Shown: piece by piece, positions 50,945-64,000 of the stretch
Position numbering within the stretch: the first letter of the stretch is position 1
Layout: every line of letters begins with the position of its first letter
Assembly (NCBI RefSeq): GCF_040054535.1
Contig: NC_090780.1
Location: 15,735,001-15,799,000 of the forward strand
Source: Antennarius striatus
Lineage: Eukaryota; Chordata; Actinopteri; Lophiiformes; Antennariidae
DNA: 64,000 bases
Direction: 5' to 3'
Position numbers and translations under genes: made by a program
Notes under the pieces: generated by a model
Told to the model about the DNA's origin: nothing
The model's database searches: none
What the model saw: only the letters and a program-made list of their open reading frames with translations

Positions 50945-51949
50945 TTTTTCACCATTCAACTAATCGCTGAGAACCTTTCCTTGTATCTTAGTTGGCATTT
51001 GTTTTGTATGCAGCCTCATACAGCTCAGAACATCTTGGCCAAATGTTTTTGTTGGACAGAAACATGGAAAAACAGACAGAAATCATTAATGTAAAAAAGA
51101 TTTTCCAGTTCCACTTCTCCACTTTCATGTGACTGCACATTGTTTCAGGAGTAAGACCAGGTTGTTTGAGTTTGAGCAGGTCAAAGTCCCAGAGGTGCTG
51201 GACACCACAGACTGAGCTATAAAGTGAGATCACCCACTTCTTCATACCCCAGAGACGAGTGAGATGCAGTGTATGAACAGACCGCTCGCTGTGAAGGACT
51301 CAGTTTAGCGGATCTGATTGGAAGAGATGATGTCGGTGTTTTATAACAGCTTCAAAAACATGCACTTCAAAGCTGAATCATCCCAGTTTGTTTTAAATAC
51401 AATACATAATCCCAATTCTTTTTGGGGAATCAACACAGATTCAGCTTCTGGAGCAAAAGCACTGCAGTTCATGAAAATTGTCAGAATCTCAAGGTCCTGC
51501 ATGACTGTGCAAACCACGGTTGGTAGTAATAAACAAGATGGAGAGTAAGATGGAGAGAATCTGTCAGTATGAGGACAGCCTCTAATTTTCCATTTTTTTG
51601 GGATGAATCAACCTACAATTATACTCAAAAGTTGCCAGAAATTTGACATTCATTTCACTTGCATTGGTAATAAATCTGGTGGTATGAGTTTACCTTGACA
51701 CTAATCATGAAATAACACAGCACCCGTCCACTGCACATGAGAAAGAAACACACTCTCAGGAATAAAAGATGAAGCGAGCAGGATAAATTTTAGAGAAAAT
51801 CCATGGAAGTGTGGGGTTTCACCATCTTTGTACATCTAGAGTGGCTTTTAACATTCTGTGGTGGTAATAGACTCAGAGAATATAGAGCAGCCCAATATAT
51901 GAGTCCCAATAACAATGTTTTAATCAGTCTGATTATGACACTTTCGCCT

Positions 51950-53345
<1,396 letters not shown>

Positions 53346-53420
53346 TTTGTTGAGGTACAATGTGTGAATTTCCTAGTTTGGGATCAATAAAGTACATGTA
53401 TATTTATCTTTCTAACATGC
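53346..53420 (+). repeat. LINE/SINE 3'-end fragment
   Basis: GAATTTCCTAGTTTGGGATCAATAAAGTA followed by a TATTTATC run resembles the conserved 3' end shared by several fish SINEs and LINEs. A shorter match (TTGGATCAATAAAGTAT) occurs near 58132. Confidence 0.5.
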
Positions 53421-53469
53421 TGACTTTTAACATGTATGCTTAAATCTATTTAGTTTGCTTCTCCCATTT

Positions 53470-54010
53470 TTGAAATGTGTGCCTCCAGTTCATGTTTGTC
53501 TACATTAAATATCTTAACAAGGAGCCAAGGAGTAAACAGTGTGTCATCCTGCATAATAACAAATCAGATCTGTCAATTCAACAGTGGTGTGCCCCAGGGA
53601 TCAACTTTGAGACCACTTCTGTTCGCTATCCTTGCAAAGTAATTCGCTACATATTTTAAATAATACTTTTACCCAACTTTACACAGATAATACACACTAC
53701 AATATATGCATCTATGCAGTCATACATCCAAGCATGCATTTTTATATCAGATTAATATATTTCTCCAATCCAATTTCAACATTTTCCAAAACTGGTTTTT
53801 CCAATAAAAACTTGATTGTTATTTGATGCTCTATAAATCAAATATTGTACTTTCTTATTTGGCACTAGTAGTTACAAATCAAATCTCAATCTGGTGCCTT
53901 CTTAATGACCTGTAATAAATGGTACCCCTCTGTTTGAAAATGACAATGTTAAGTATCTTTCCATCTGGTTTGATCCCCTGACAATGTTCAAAATACACAT
54001 TAGTCTTCTT
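53470..54010 (+). pseudogene. degenerate LINE reverse-transcriptase fragment
   Basis: Across several frames the sequence recalls the RT palm: a GVPQGSTLGPLLF-like stretch (CAGTGGTGTGCCCCAGGGAT, 53582-53601, then TCAACTTTGAGACCACTTCT) and a LYADDT-like stretch (CAACTTTACACAGATAATAC, 53673-53692), here LYTDNT. A following segment resembles the LQ..FN..QNWF region. This is the order of CR1/L2/Rex-type LINEs. Frameshifted and clearly dead. Confidence 0.6.
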
Positions 54011-54288
54011 CTCCATGACGGTAACTATGGAATCCAACAGTTTTAAACTCAGTGTCCATGAAGAAATTGCCTTTCAACAAATACTTCCATTTTTTTTACT
54101 TTTTGCATTTTGTGGTTTTCTGGATTCAATGTTAATTGCATGTACAGTATGTCCTTATGTAATGATTGTGCAACATATTGGAACCTCCCCAAAAATGTGG
54201 TGATGCATCTCAGGGGGGTTATCCTAATAAATAAACTTGGTACACGTGTGACCTGGTACAAGGTTGGTCACAGCACCTGCCAGATGCA

Positions 54289-54317
54289 TTGCCGTGATAT
54301 ATATATATATATATATA

Positions 54318-54375
<58 letters not shown>

Positions 54376-54379
54376 GCAA
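54289..54379. repeat. 91-bp AT-rich palindrome
   Basis: TTGCCGTGAT (54289-54298) and ATCACGGCAA (54370-54379) are exact inverted copies. They flank an (AT)n core broken only by ACTGTA near 54317-54322. The whole could fold into one long hairpin or cruciform. No coding content. Confidence 0.9.
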
Positions 54380-54419
54380 TATTCTCCTCCCGGAGACTTT
54401 AGTGATCACTTTTCTTAAT

Positions 54420-56285
54420 CAGAGGCAGTACGAAGTCTAAATTCTTTCCCAAAATGATTAGAATATTCCCATAAGCATTGACTGAATTTGTGTTTACTGC
54501 TAAATTTGGAAGTTTTCGTAGCCAACTGTAACAAAACACAGTAAATTAAGAAGGCTAATAAATGCTAAACACTAGCATGTCAGCATTGTCATTTACAGTA
54601 TGTGTGCTATCTTTTGTGCTATATTTAGTTCCAAAGCACCCCTACACAGCCTCAAAGATCTTCTCGCATGACTTTAGATTCCCAGTCTTGTCTTAATGTA
54701 ATAAGAATGACTAATTATGAACACGAAAATCTGTTTTTCTTGTGTTAAAATAAACACTGGTTCACCAAGTGTAGACCCAGGAAAGTAAATGTTAGAAAGC
54801 TTAAAGCTAGAAACATCCCTGGTGGATTTCTTCAAATGGAGTGATGAATGACGAACAGAGTGACAGACTAAGTGTAAGCTGCTTGAGAAAATATAACGGA
54901 AAGGAGAAAAGGAAAAAGACTCAAAAATCAGATCCTCTGGGATTATGATACAAAAATTAAATGAGAGCAGCCAGAGAAAGTAACATGTGAAAACATGAAA
55001 CAGGGAAAAGTAAATAAACCATGTTCACAGACAGTGGGGTGTGGAAGGGACCACCATTGTGCAGCAGCATTGCCGGACATCTGTTTTGCAGCTTTACCGT
55101 GTACGGTGGTTTCTGCTGAGAGAGCACTACTGTGTATCATCTTGGCCCAGGTCCACAGGACTCTGACATTTGGCTGCAGACAAGTCTATCTGATGAAGAG
55201 GTCAACAAGAGACAAGAGCTGCTCACGGCAACACATTCTATCATTGTTCAAGAGGTCAAATGATTTGTGAGAAGAAAGCTTGTAAGTTTCCCTTTCATAT
55301 TCAGGTTTACTTCTGAACAATCCTGAAAGGCAGTTCATGACAGAGAACATGTTTGAAATTCATCAATCTCTTGGTTCTGCCTGCTTCTCATTACCTTGGT
55401 TTTATGGGACAATGCGCATATGGAAGACATTTAGTTAAACTCTCCTGGAAATTGTGTTGAAAATTTCACCTGCCAAGTTGATTTCACATCTGAAGAGGTA
55501 AGTTGGACAAAAGTTTATAAGGCAAATTTATATATAAATATATTTTAATGAATAATTTTATATGCCAGTTATCTCTGATCAATCAACCTCACACTAGGGA
55601 TATATCCCCCCCAAAAAACTAAAACACAGGATTAAAGTCAACCAAGCTGAACTTTCTCCCTCACTAAGATGTAAGCTGCATCCCACATCTGGAGAGGCTT
55701 ACAGCCAGCCCCATGCATCAACCCACAGACCACTACGTCATTACAATTACAAGAAGAGAGTTGGCCAACTGTTGTAAGACAAGGGATGTGGCGACTGCGA
55801 CCTCAATGCCCACAGTTTCTTGGCTGCTGTGAGGTCGGCCCACAGAATGTGTCTATGCTGAGACAAAGAGAAGTCATCATTCAATGACGTAATGTTGGTG
55901 AAAGTGTGGTTCTCACACCAAAACAGCTCTGTTTCCTGAATCTAGATGCATGAGGGCGTTTCAACTTCATATGAATGAATATTGCCTCAGTGGCACCAAG
56001 CGTAGGTCAAAACTGGAGTGACAATTGAATGATCTCTTCTTCTCTATAAAGGTCTCAACCATTACCACCTGTAAGACTGGTTTCCAAAGACTCTGAACTA
56101 TGACTTAACTACCTCGACCCGCTCCCACTAGGTTAAATATCTGGAACTCCCCAGCAGCCGTCCAGAACCAACGAGGCCACTTGGATGAAAGCGAAACGGC
56201 TTTTCCTACAAGTCCAGTGAAAAAAATTAACTGTTTTGAGTATCCCTTCACTCAATTCAAGAAATAAATAGAAAAATAAAGAATA
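54420..56285. other. intergenic, no supported gene
   Basis: Mostly anonymous. Positions about 55640-56220 have a more GC-balanced texture (for example ACCTCGACCCGCTCCCACTA and GCGAAACGGCTTTTCCTACA) and may be an old retroelement piece, but I cannot assign it. A 91-codon frame at 54995-55270 lacks splice or family support. Confidence 0.5.
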
Positions 56286-56289
56286 ACTG

Positions 56290-56640
<351 letters not shown>

Positions 56641-56814
56641 AATTTAATAGGACACATGATCACAATGTAACTTTAGATACTCAAAAGCAAGCCAACAACA
56701 ATCATGATGCTTTTTTATTTTTATCTGATGTTATTAAGAGAACTTTATGTAGCTGAAGGCTTATTCAGTCCTTCAGACCTAGAACGGGACAAGATCTGCA
56801 TCGGTTCTGGTGTT

Positions 56815-57095
56815 TTTGTGGTGACAGTAGCTGAGTCTGTAGGTGACTTGGCTTGGGAATGGGTGGGTGGCTGGCTGAAGACCATAGAATGGAGTACGGC
56901 CTGGAAGCTGAAGAGGTGCCAGTTCACCTTCTGGGCACTGCAGAGGCGCCAAACCTCAAAACTGATGCCAAATGCCACCAACATGGCTGCCGTCACCATT
57001 CTGCTCAGTTGTATGTAAATAGCCTCTTTATGTGTTCAGGCTTATGTGTGTGAGTTCATAAAGAATTTCCCCACTATGGTATAAAATAAAAGATG
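56815..57095 (+). mobile_element. tRNA-derived SINE, family 2-like copy
   Basis: A GACAGTAGCTGAGTCTGTAGG head (A-box-like), GCTTGGGAATGGGTGGGTGG, a long unique middle and the end GAATTTCCCCACTATGGTAT followed by AAAATAAAAG. The terminal block matches the common TTTCCCCAxTxTGGGATxAATAAA end of fish SINEs. A 104-codon frame across it is a shadow. Confidence 0.6.
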
Positions 57096-57104
57096 GCAGC
57101 TTGT

Positions 57105-57185
57105 CCAGGGTGTACCCTCTTTTGTGCCTGTAGTCAGCTGGGATAGGCTCCAGCATAGCCCGTGACCCACTTTTCAGATAAGAGG
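57105..57185 (+). repeat. main SINE family tail fragment
   Basis: GTCCAGGGTGTACCCTCTTT, CAGCTGGGATAGGCTCCAGC and CCCGTGACCCACTTTTCAGA are the conserved 3' part of the main SINE/L2-like tail in sense orientation. Confidence 0.7.
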
Positions 57186-58544
57186 AGATGAAGAGGATAT
57201 CGTTATGGATTGTATCTATTCAGAAAAGATGAATGAAGGAAATCTTATCATTTAAAGCAGATAAGTCCACATCATGTAGCCTATACAGATAATGGTCTTA
57301 AATATTTAAGAAATAAATTTTAAAGTTTGAAATCAATCTTTGTCTGGATTTTATCGAGATGCATAACTTTTAAATGTGATGTGTACAGAGTTAAACATCA
57401 GTGGATGTTGTAAGCCTGTATGACTGATCTTAACAGCAGAAAGAAGAAAAAAGATAATCCTAGTAGCTTGTATTCAGATCCCGAATCATAAACAATTCAT
57501 AAATAACTAACATAAAAAACATAAATAACAGCTAATTTAAAACATTAACCATCCCATCCTTGAGAATGACATATAATGTCCCCCTTTTCAGTGGAATGTT
57601 GGAATCACAACAGGTTTTGTGATAAAACATTTTCTTCCATTGGCCTCAAAAGAGATGGAGGGGTTAGGATTGACCTTTGTAGAAGAGAAGCCATTGTATA
57701 ATGTTCTGAATTGCATTTCAAAATTTTCCAGAGCTACTCTTAAAAAAAAAACAACTTTATTCTGCTGTTCTGATACACATTTAAAATGAAATCTTTCTCA
57801 AGATTTCATTTCATAACAAGTGAAAGAAGCAAAGGATAGGAGCATCGAAACACATGTCCTAAAGATCTCTTATTGTGCTTTTTTAAATTGATTTCACAAT
57901 TACACAACTTCAAAAGTTGTTGGGCCAACACCTTGGATCCATTTACCCTACGTCCCACTGAGGGGGAGGACAAATGGAAGCTGGGCGCTAAAAACTGAGC
58001 ATACCTGTCTATACATTTTTATACTCTTATCTGTTCTCTATTTCTTCATTCTTAAATTCACTTTATTCTAACATTCTTTTTCTGTTGTTGTTTTTTCTGG
58101 AGTACAAGTGAATGAAAAGCAATACCCCCTCTTGGATCAATAAAGTATGATGATTCCAATTCTGAATGATGTACCAGGTGCTCCCTGAGATACAAACAAC
58201 CTCTGACAGATGACTATATTTTCATAAAATGCTGTATTGCGTTTGCAAGTTCATATTTCTAACCGCCCACCACATCGACTGGTCCTCCTTTCTGCCGCAT
58301 CCCACACGGAGCAGCACCGCTCCATACGTGCATCTCCAACACTTATCTCCTTCATTTCGACTTCACCATACTTAAACGCCGCCCTAAATTAGGTAAAAAC
58401 TTGGTGTGTGTATGTCCTTACATGGACACGCACACACAAAGCTAACTAGTTTACCAAATACTAGATGACTTCAACAACTGAGGAACTTTCAGTGTCGACC
58501 TCTGAATCAATTCTTGGACAGCTTTGTGGGTGTATAGTCGATAC
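57186..58544. other. intergenic, nothing recognised
   Basis: AT-rich DNA. I see no exon, RNA gene or complete mobile element. Confidence 0.6.
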
Positions 58545-58620
58545 AGGACCCGTTTGTTTTCCAGAATCTAGGAATTTTTAGGGTTACGGAAACCCTGAAA
58601 AACGCAATAATAGGACCCCT
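58545..58620 (+). repeat. unclassified dispersed repeat Y, copy 2
   Basis: ACAGGACCCGTTTGTTTTCC, AATCTAGGAATTTTTAGGGT and TAATAGGACCCCTTTTATCC match 32985-33118 with substitutions and one length difference in the middle. Confidence 0.6.
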
Positions 58621-59945
58621 TTTATCCAACCAGACTAACTGGATTGTGTGGCAGCACATTTTTACAACTTAACTCAGTATTTTCATTTATTATTTGGGTT
58701 TTACATTGAATTGTTTCAATTGAGATATTTCAATGTATGTTTATTAAGAGCTGTTTTGTAATTCTTGAGGAGTCTAAAATACCCAGATCTGTTCAGTTGC
58801 TTTCCTGATAAAATCTTTCTAATTCAGTCTAAAAAATAACCTACACTACATGTTTCTAATATGAAATTAACTGCAAATGATGACAAAGGATGACTGTAAA
58901 AATTCATCTATTTATAAAAAGACACAATAACTGTGACACTTCTTATGTAGTTGAAAAAGTAAATTTGACAATTATAGATTTGAGAAAGGTAAGTAATAAA
59001 AAAAATGCCAACATATAATGCATAATCAATCTGATTATTGATTTCCAGACTTACACCAAGCAAAACTTCATGGTTGGATTAATGAGTGCTCAGCACCCTA
59101 TTTACACACAAAATTTACAGTACATTTTTTGTAAAAATGTGCTTTTTGGAAATAATGAATGAAATGAAAAGAGTTGCTACACTTTGAGATAGTGATTGGG
59201 CTATAAATAGATCAAACATATAAATGAAAAGGAGGAAAAGAAAGATTAAATTCAATGCTATGCGATCCTTAATACTGAAGATGCAACCTAATAGCATTAC
59301 AGTACTAATAACAATTGTGACTGATAAGCACAATTCTGAGCATGATGTATAAGATTTTGATGACTGCAGTTCTTAAGCAAGCTTGAACCTTCTCTCAATC
59401 CACAATGTGTCCCGCACAAAAAAGCAAGATATTTAAACATGTTTAAACATTGTCTACATATTGTTCATCTGTGCATGTACACACTATGAGCTCTGTCCAA
59501 TGTCTGGAAAATGTTTTGTGCCACCGCTAAACTAAAGTTTAAAAAAAAGATAAAGCCGAAAATGGGGGTTAAGATGGGAACCAGCAGCGGATATTCCGAG
59601 CGAATGATTAGACTAATGGGGTGAAATACGAGTTGAGGAGATTTAGATGAAGATCTCTTACCCTTGTGAAACCATTTCAATCCTTAATCACAGAAGCGCT
59701 TTGTAGCTAAACGTCTCAGTGTCACAGACAACTTTATCATTTTACTCTGGTTTTCAATAAAACAACAGAAATTTAGACTATCCTGGTTGTGAACTTTCCT
59801 AAAGTTCCTAAGTTCATTTTGAAATAAAAATCTAACTTGCTGCTGTTGATGCTGTCTGGTCCCCTTCTCATAGACACCATTCAATTTGTTGTAATGCTTC
59901 ACGCAGAGCAAACTTTTGTCTACACACAAACAAAAAAGGAGTAAA
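58621..59945 (-). other. 3' flank or 3' UTR of the minus-strand gene
   Basis: Lies downstream of the stop at 59948-59946 on the minus strand. AT-rich and without an obvious coding exon. I did not find a convincing minus-strand AATAAA close to the stop. Confidence 0.4.
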
Positions 59946-60236
59946 CTATTTTTTTAGCCTCTTAGATGGGGCTTTTTTAAATGGAGGATTCTTCCGGTCG
60001 TCTGTTTCCTGATCAGGGTGAGTCTGAGCCTTTTTTGGTTCGTAGAGCTGTTTGATGCTAAGCGTCTGTTGCTCTTTTGTTGATTCCCGTTGGGCTTGAC
60101 GGAGCTGACGTTTCATGGTCTTCACCTTTTCCCTCAGGTGGTTGTTTGCTTTCTCCAAGGAGCGCACCTGTTGGGAGAGAGAACTGACCCTCTCCTCCTC
60201 CTCAAACAGAGCCTTCTGCACCATGGAGCACAACAG
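59946..60236 (-). CDS. terminal coding exon of an unidentified coiled-coil protein
   Basis: On the minus strand a strong acceptor (CTATTTTTCTTGCAG|CTG) is followed by 96 in-frame codons and TAG (59948-59946). The peptide opens LLCSMVQKALFEEEERVSSL, then SQQVRSLEKANNHLREKVKT, a clear heptad pattern (L/V spacing) for about 50 residues. It ends in a basic, disordered tail (RKNPPFKKAPSKRLKK). The exon starts in phase 0. Codon use and the clean acceptor make it a genuine last exon. I do not recognise the family. Upstream exons must lie to the right, possibly beyond 64000. Confidence 0.72.
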   Translation of the reverse strand: MLCSMVQKALFEEEERVSSLSQQVRSLEKANNHLREKVKTMKRQLRQAQRESTKEQQTLSIKQLYEPKKAQTHPDQETDDRKNPPFKKAPSKRLKK

Positions 60237-63200
60237 CTGCAAGAAAAATAGTAAAGAATCTGCTTGTTTATTCCATATTTACAGTAACTGACTTTCAAAT
60301 ATCAATAAAATCACCAGGAGCTTTTCAATAAGTGCACTTAAGGTATATATGTGATTATTTGGGACTCATTTAAATCCTGAGCAGTCAAAACATCATTTAC
60401 TATTAGGTCACTTTAATAGTTAATAGTGTTTTTCATCACGCTCTGACTTCTTATCGAAATTCATATTTGAAAAGTCATATTCTATAACAGCTCGTCCTGA
60501 ATATGTCAGATTTAATATGTTTTTATATTTATGACGGAGCACCTCATCAACTTTCTAATTCTGGATTTTTTTTTTGATAAGTCAAACGAGGGAACACTTC
60601 TGGCTTGCTCTTAACAACCAGTGACAATAGCTTGTGATCTCACAGTGCATTCCAATAAGAGCATTTTTTTAAAAAATCATATTTTGACAGCTCGTTGCAA
60701 AAACAGAGAAGAAATTGGCATAAAGCCTTTCTTGCTGTCGAATAGTTTATGATAAATGAATAGTGACAATTGTGTTGTATGCCTTGCTATTGGTGATGTA
60801 CTGATCAATTTAACACAAAGTTATCACACACTCCAGCTCCGGGCAGGGACCAAGATGTATCTAAAGGAGAAACAGTTACACAACTTGGTGTGTTTGCATC
60901 GGTGAGATGCTGCTGTGAGATGAAACCCAACAGGCCTGTGAACCTGTGACAGATAATCCAAAGGCCCGGACCTTTCAGAGGTGAAAAAATTAGCTCCAGC
61001 TGCCTCTGAGCGCATGCCTGCCTGTCTGAGTGTGGATTTCCTTCACAGATCCTAATGATTCCACATGAGCCAGCATAAAAATCTGATGCACAGTGTATAC
61101 CCTGCCATCAGATAATAACCTCTAAGGGTTTTAGGGAAATGTTAAAAATGTGCTGCTGGCTTCCGACCTGTATCACTGGTTAGTACATTACCCACTGTAA
61201 TACTAGCTGTGGATTTTTTTCAGTGCACTCTTTCTTATGTCTCATGAGGAATTTGGAAGGGGTATGAAACTTAATAATTCAAAAGATCATGTTAAGGAGC
61301 AGAACCATCGCATTATGTAAAGCAGATGGTGTGAAATGTATGGCGGCGCTGAAGTGCCAATCACACATGAAAAAACAGCCCATAACACAACACAATGATG
61401 AACTAAAAATAAAATTAAAAGTGAACACACAACAAAAAATCAGCAAACACAATGCCCTTCACTTCTCCTAGAAAAGGTAACTACATAAACCAAACTCCTT
61501 TGCCGCCTTTCCCAGCTAATTTAACATTTCTAAAGCTACTATTAATAAGGGAAATACAATATAAACATCTTGGCTCAGAATTGATTCCCTGTTTTTGCAA
61601 GATCATGCATTTGTGTTGGCTTCGTGTCCTCATGTCCTTCATTACATGGGCTGAGGGTCAGCAAAGTCTAAGATAATGATTCATTTCAACAAACTGGCAG
61701 ATTGCCTGACTTGTACTAAGTTGCTGACGAAGCAATGGGCTCAAAGATCTCCAGGCTGTCATCATGAGTGAGGTACAAAGTATTGTTTCATTAGCATAAA
61801 ACCACGGCTGGTTTTCCACACAGAAAACTATGAGCTCTCCAGTCATATATTGCATTTAAATATGGTCCATTGGCAAGCAGTTTAAGGGGTTACAAATAGA
61901 TATATCAGCATAGCAGTGGATGCAATTCTCCATAAGACTGAAGTCAAGTGATATTTAATGTAATTGTCTTCAAATCCAGATATTTGTATAACGTGATTAC
62001 TTATGTTCATTACTCATCTTGTGACTCATTACCATAGAGTGTGAAAGGAGTGGTGTAATTTACTATAATGTATATCTCTGACCATAAAAACAACAGTCAT
62101 TCATTTTATTCTGAGCAGTGTTTTAATAGTATGCCATCATTTATTGGAAACCACAAGGGCACTGCTTTGAAAACTTAACTCAAGACTCAACAGTCCCTTT
62201 TAATGTAATTAAAGCCACATCCAAATTCCAGCTAGACATGTGTGTAAGTGTTTCAATGCCTTAGTCTGGATCTAATCCAGATTTCCATTGTTTTATTTTT
62301 CCAAGATTCTTGAAGGTCTTGAAGATGAAGCAGTTTGTGCAAAATTGATGCATACAGAAATGCTTTACCTCACATGCTAACCGTATAAAAATAATGCATC
62401 CATTCTTTTGTCGGATTCTGATCCATAGTTTAACATTTTCTTCTTAAAATCCCCCTGATTTTATAGACTGTTGAGTATTTACAGCTATTAGATTAATAAT
62501 ATCAACATTAGTCCAGAACATTCATGAAGCAGCAGAAGATAAATCAAAACAGTCGAGGAAGTAATAGCTTACACTTAAGCTACATAAAAACAAACACTGA
62601 TTTACACACTTCCGAAGATGAAACTTCCTCATAAGCCACATCCGGAATTTGAAAGGTTCCAAAATGAATCCATGTGGCCCACCCTGACCATCCAGCAGGA
62701 TTTTATTAACCTTAATGTCATCCAAACATGACAATGTGCAACAATGTGCAACATATGAAGGACAAAAGCCCTCTTTTAGTGTCATTTACTTCCAGAAGTC
62801 ACCTATTTGTTGGGTATCTATGGAAAACATATATTTTAGTAATAATAGAAACTGTAAGTCATGCTTCCTGAAGCGAAATCTTGTGAACAGCATGCAGTTT
62901 TCAAGCCCAGCCATGAAGCCAGGACAATGTTTGTAACCCTTCACTGCTAAATATCAGCACTTCATTTGTGATGAGACCACAAAGATGTGGAAAAATCCCC
63001 TTAAACGTTTTAAAACTAATATTTTTATTTCTAATACTATTTTTATTTATGATGCATGCATGACTTTTAACTTACTTGACTGACACTTTCGATATTGGGT
63101 TATAATCATAACACTCTGGTGAAGGTTATGGTCAATTGTTGAAACAATAATTGTGCAGTACTAGTAAAAACATTGTCTGTTTTTTTTCTTCGCTAAATGG

Positions 63201-64000
63201 AAATTAAATAATGAGAATGATGTCAGAAACCAGCTCAATGATGCTTTGTAATTACAATCATATGTCCGACCCAAAGGTTTAAATTGAATGGAAATATAAA
63301 CCATGTTTTGATTCTCATTATCTTTCCCATGGCAATTTTTTTTTAACTTTCATGAGAAGTCAGCAAATGATTGGAAACAGGCAGAAGAGGACTGACCTAA
63401 ATCAGGGGGATTATGTGTAAAGTTTCAGACTCATTGAAGCGAATAACGCAGCAGTGAGTGACTGGAAACATTTATATACCAGCTCATGGTCTGTGAGATC
63501 AAATGCAGGGAGCTCCAGGTGTTAGTTGGAGTATGGGGGTGTTATACTTTTAAAGTCATCCTTTTTCAATTAAAGAGTGAAAGACAAGTTTGAACTCGAG
63601 CTAGAGAAGATTATTAAATCAGTTCATTTATTCAGCTGTCATAACCACTGTAAGAACTAGTGGCCTCACACTGTGATTAAGAGTTACTCTAATGTGTCAC
63701 CTTTCCTCGGTTTTACACTTGTTAGTCACTTTCTACATTTCTACCAATTCCCTTAATTTTCCCTGGACAATATGGAATTGTTGGTTACATAATTTTTTAT
63801 TTTTTTTCCAGTCCAAAGTGATCTAAGTTATCGTCTTTTCTCAATATTTATCATTAATGGAGCACAGCACATCTATTCTGGTCTGTTTCTTCTGTGATGA
63901 ATCCCAGCTTGTTTGTACTTCTGTGTAAAAAAGCGTCAAATACTGTATTCAATTCTGAGGGACTGAATTCTGCAGGCTTTTAAAGACCATTGTAGTTTCA
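60237..64000 (-). other. upstream intron or flank of the minus-strand gene
   Basis: 3.8 kb with no further exon that I can support. A GTAAGT donor-like site on the minus strand near 63071 has stops close upstream in the required frame. The minus-strand frame 62785-62522 is open for 87 codons but lacks splice signals. No repeats stand out. Confidence 0.45.

Noticed and set aside
54995..55270. 91-codon plus-strand frame
   Set aside because: No homology, no splice context, high Cys/His by chance composition.
60824..61015. 63-codon minus-strand frame upstream of the coiled-coil exon
   Set aside because: No donor or acceptor in suitable phase; composition like chance.
62522..62785. 87-codon minus-strand frame (DDIKVNKILLDGQGGPHGF)
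   Set aside because: It looks mildly protein-like, but there are no splice signals and no family match that I can recall.
63050..63180. Possible minus-strand exon ending at a GTAAGT donor near 63071
   Set aside because: A stop codon falls close upstream in the phase needed to join 60236, and no convincing acceptor lies between.

Overview
This is a vertebrate nuclear window, almost certainly from a ray-finned (teleost) fish. Coding sequence sits in short exons with GT-AG introns. Long (CA)n/(TG)n arrays are very dense. The mobile elements are those expected of fish: tRNA-derived SINEs, an RTE-type LINE, an L1-type LINE and several hAT DNA transposons. No operons, CRISPR arrays or RNA genes were seen.

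Three protein-coding loci can be supported. (1) The left edge holds the start of nek4 on the minus strand: the first coding exon (682-768) and the beginning of the second (38-1); the rest lies outside the window. (2) The main gene is a CaM-kinase I gene (CAMK1-alpha type, teleost camk1a or camk1b) on the plus strand. It has a probable noncoding first exon near 3960-4058 and eleven coding exons from 10416 to 36655. Every junction keeps phase and gives a complete 380-residue kinase. nek4 and camk1 are head to head, about 3.2 kb apart. (3) Near the right edge a minus-strand terminal exon (60236-59946) encodes a coiled-coil, Lys/Arg-rich C-terminus of a protein I could not name.

Layout: 1-768 nek4; 769-3900 divergent intergenic region with a (GATA)75 array, a dispersed repeat and an internally deleted hAT copy; 3901-4058 putative camk1 promoter (CCAAT box, perfect CRE) and exon 1; 4059-36655 camk1 body, with a 16.3-kb intron 2 carrying SINEs and two neighbouring hAT elements; 36656 to about 37.8 kb or 40.7 kb camk1 3' UTR; 41.7-43.5 kb an RTE LINE that lost its reverse transcriptase and was split by a smaller element with a 9-bp duplication; 44514-49529 a degraded L1 bracketed by a 17-bp target-site duplication, with a second LINE fragment inside it; 49.5-59.9 kb intergenic sequence with microsatellites, an RT fragment, a 91-bp AT-rich palindrome and SINE pieces; 59.9-64 kb the last exon and upstream intron of the minus-strand gene.

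I did not find an undescribed molecular system. The useful results are the exact camk1 gene model, the nek4 start, the nested and dated transposon insertions, two unclassified repeat families seen as diverged pairs, and a CRE at the likely camk1 promoter.
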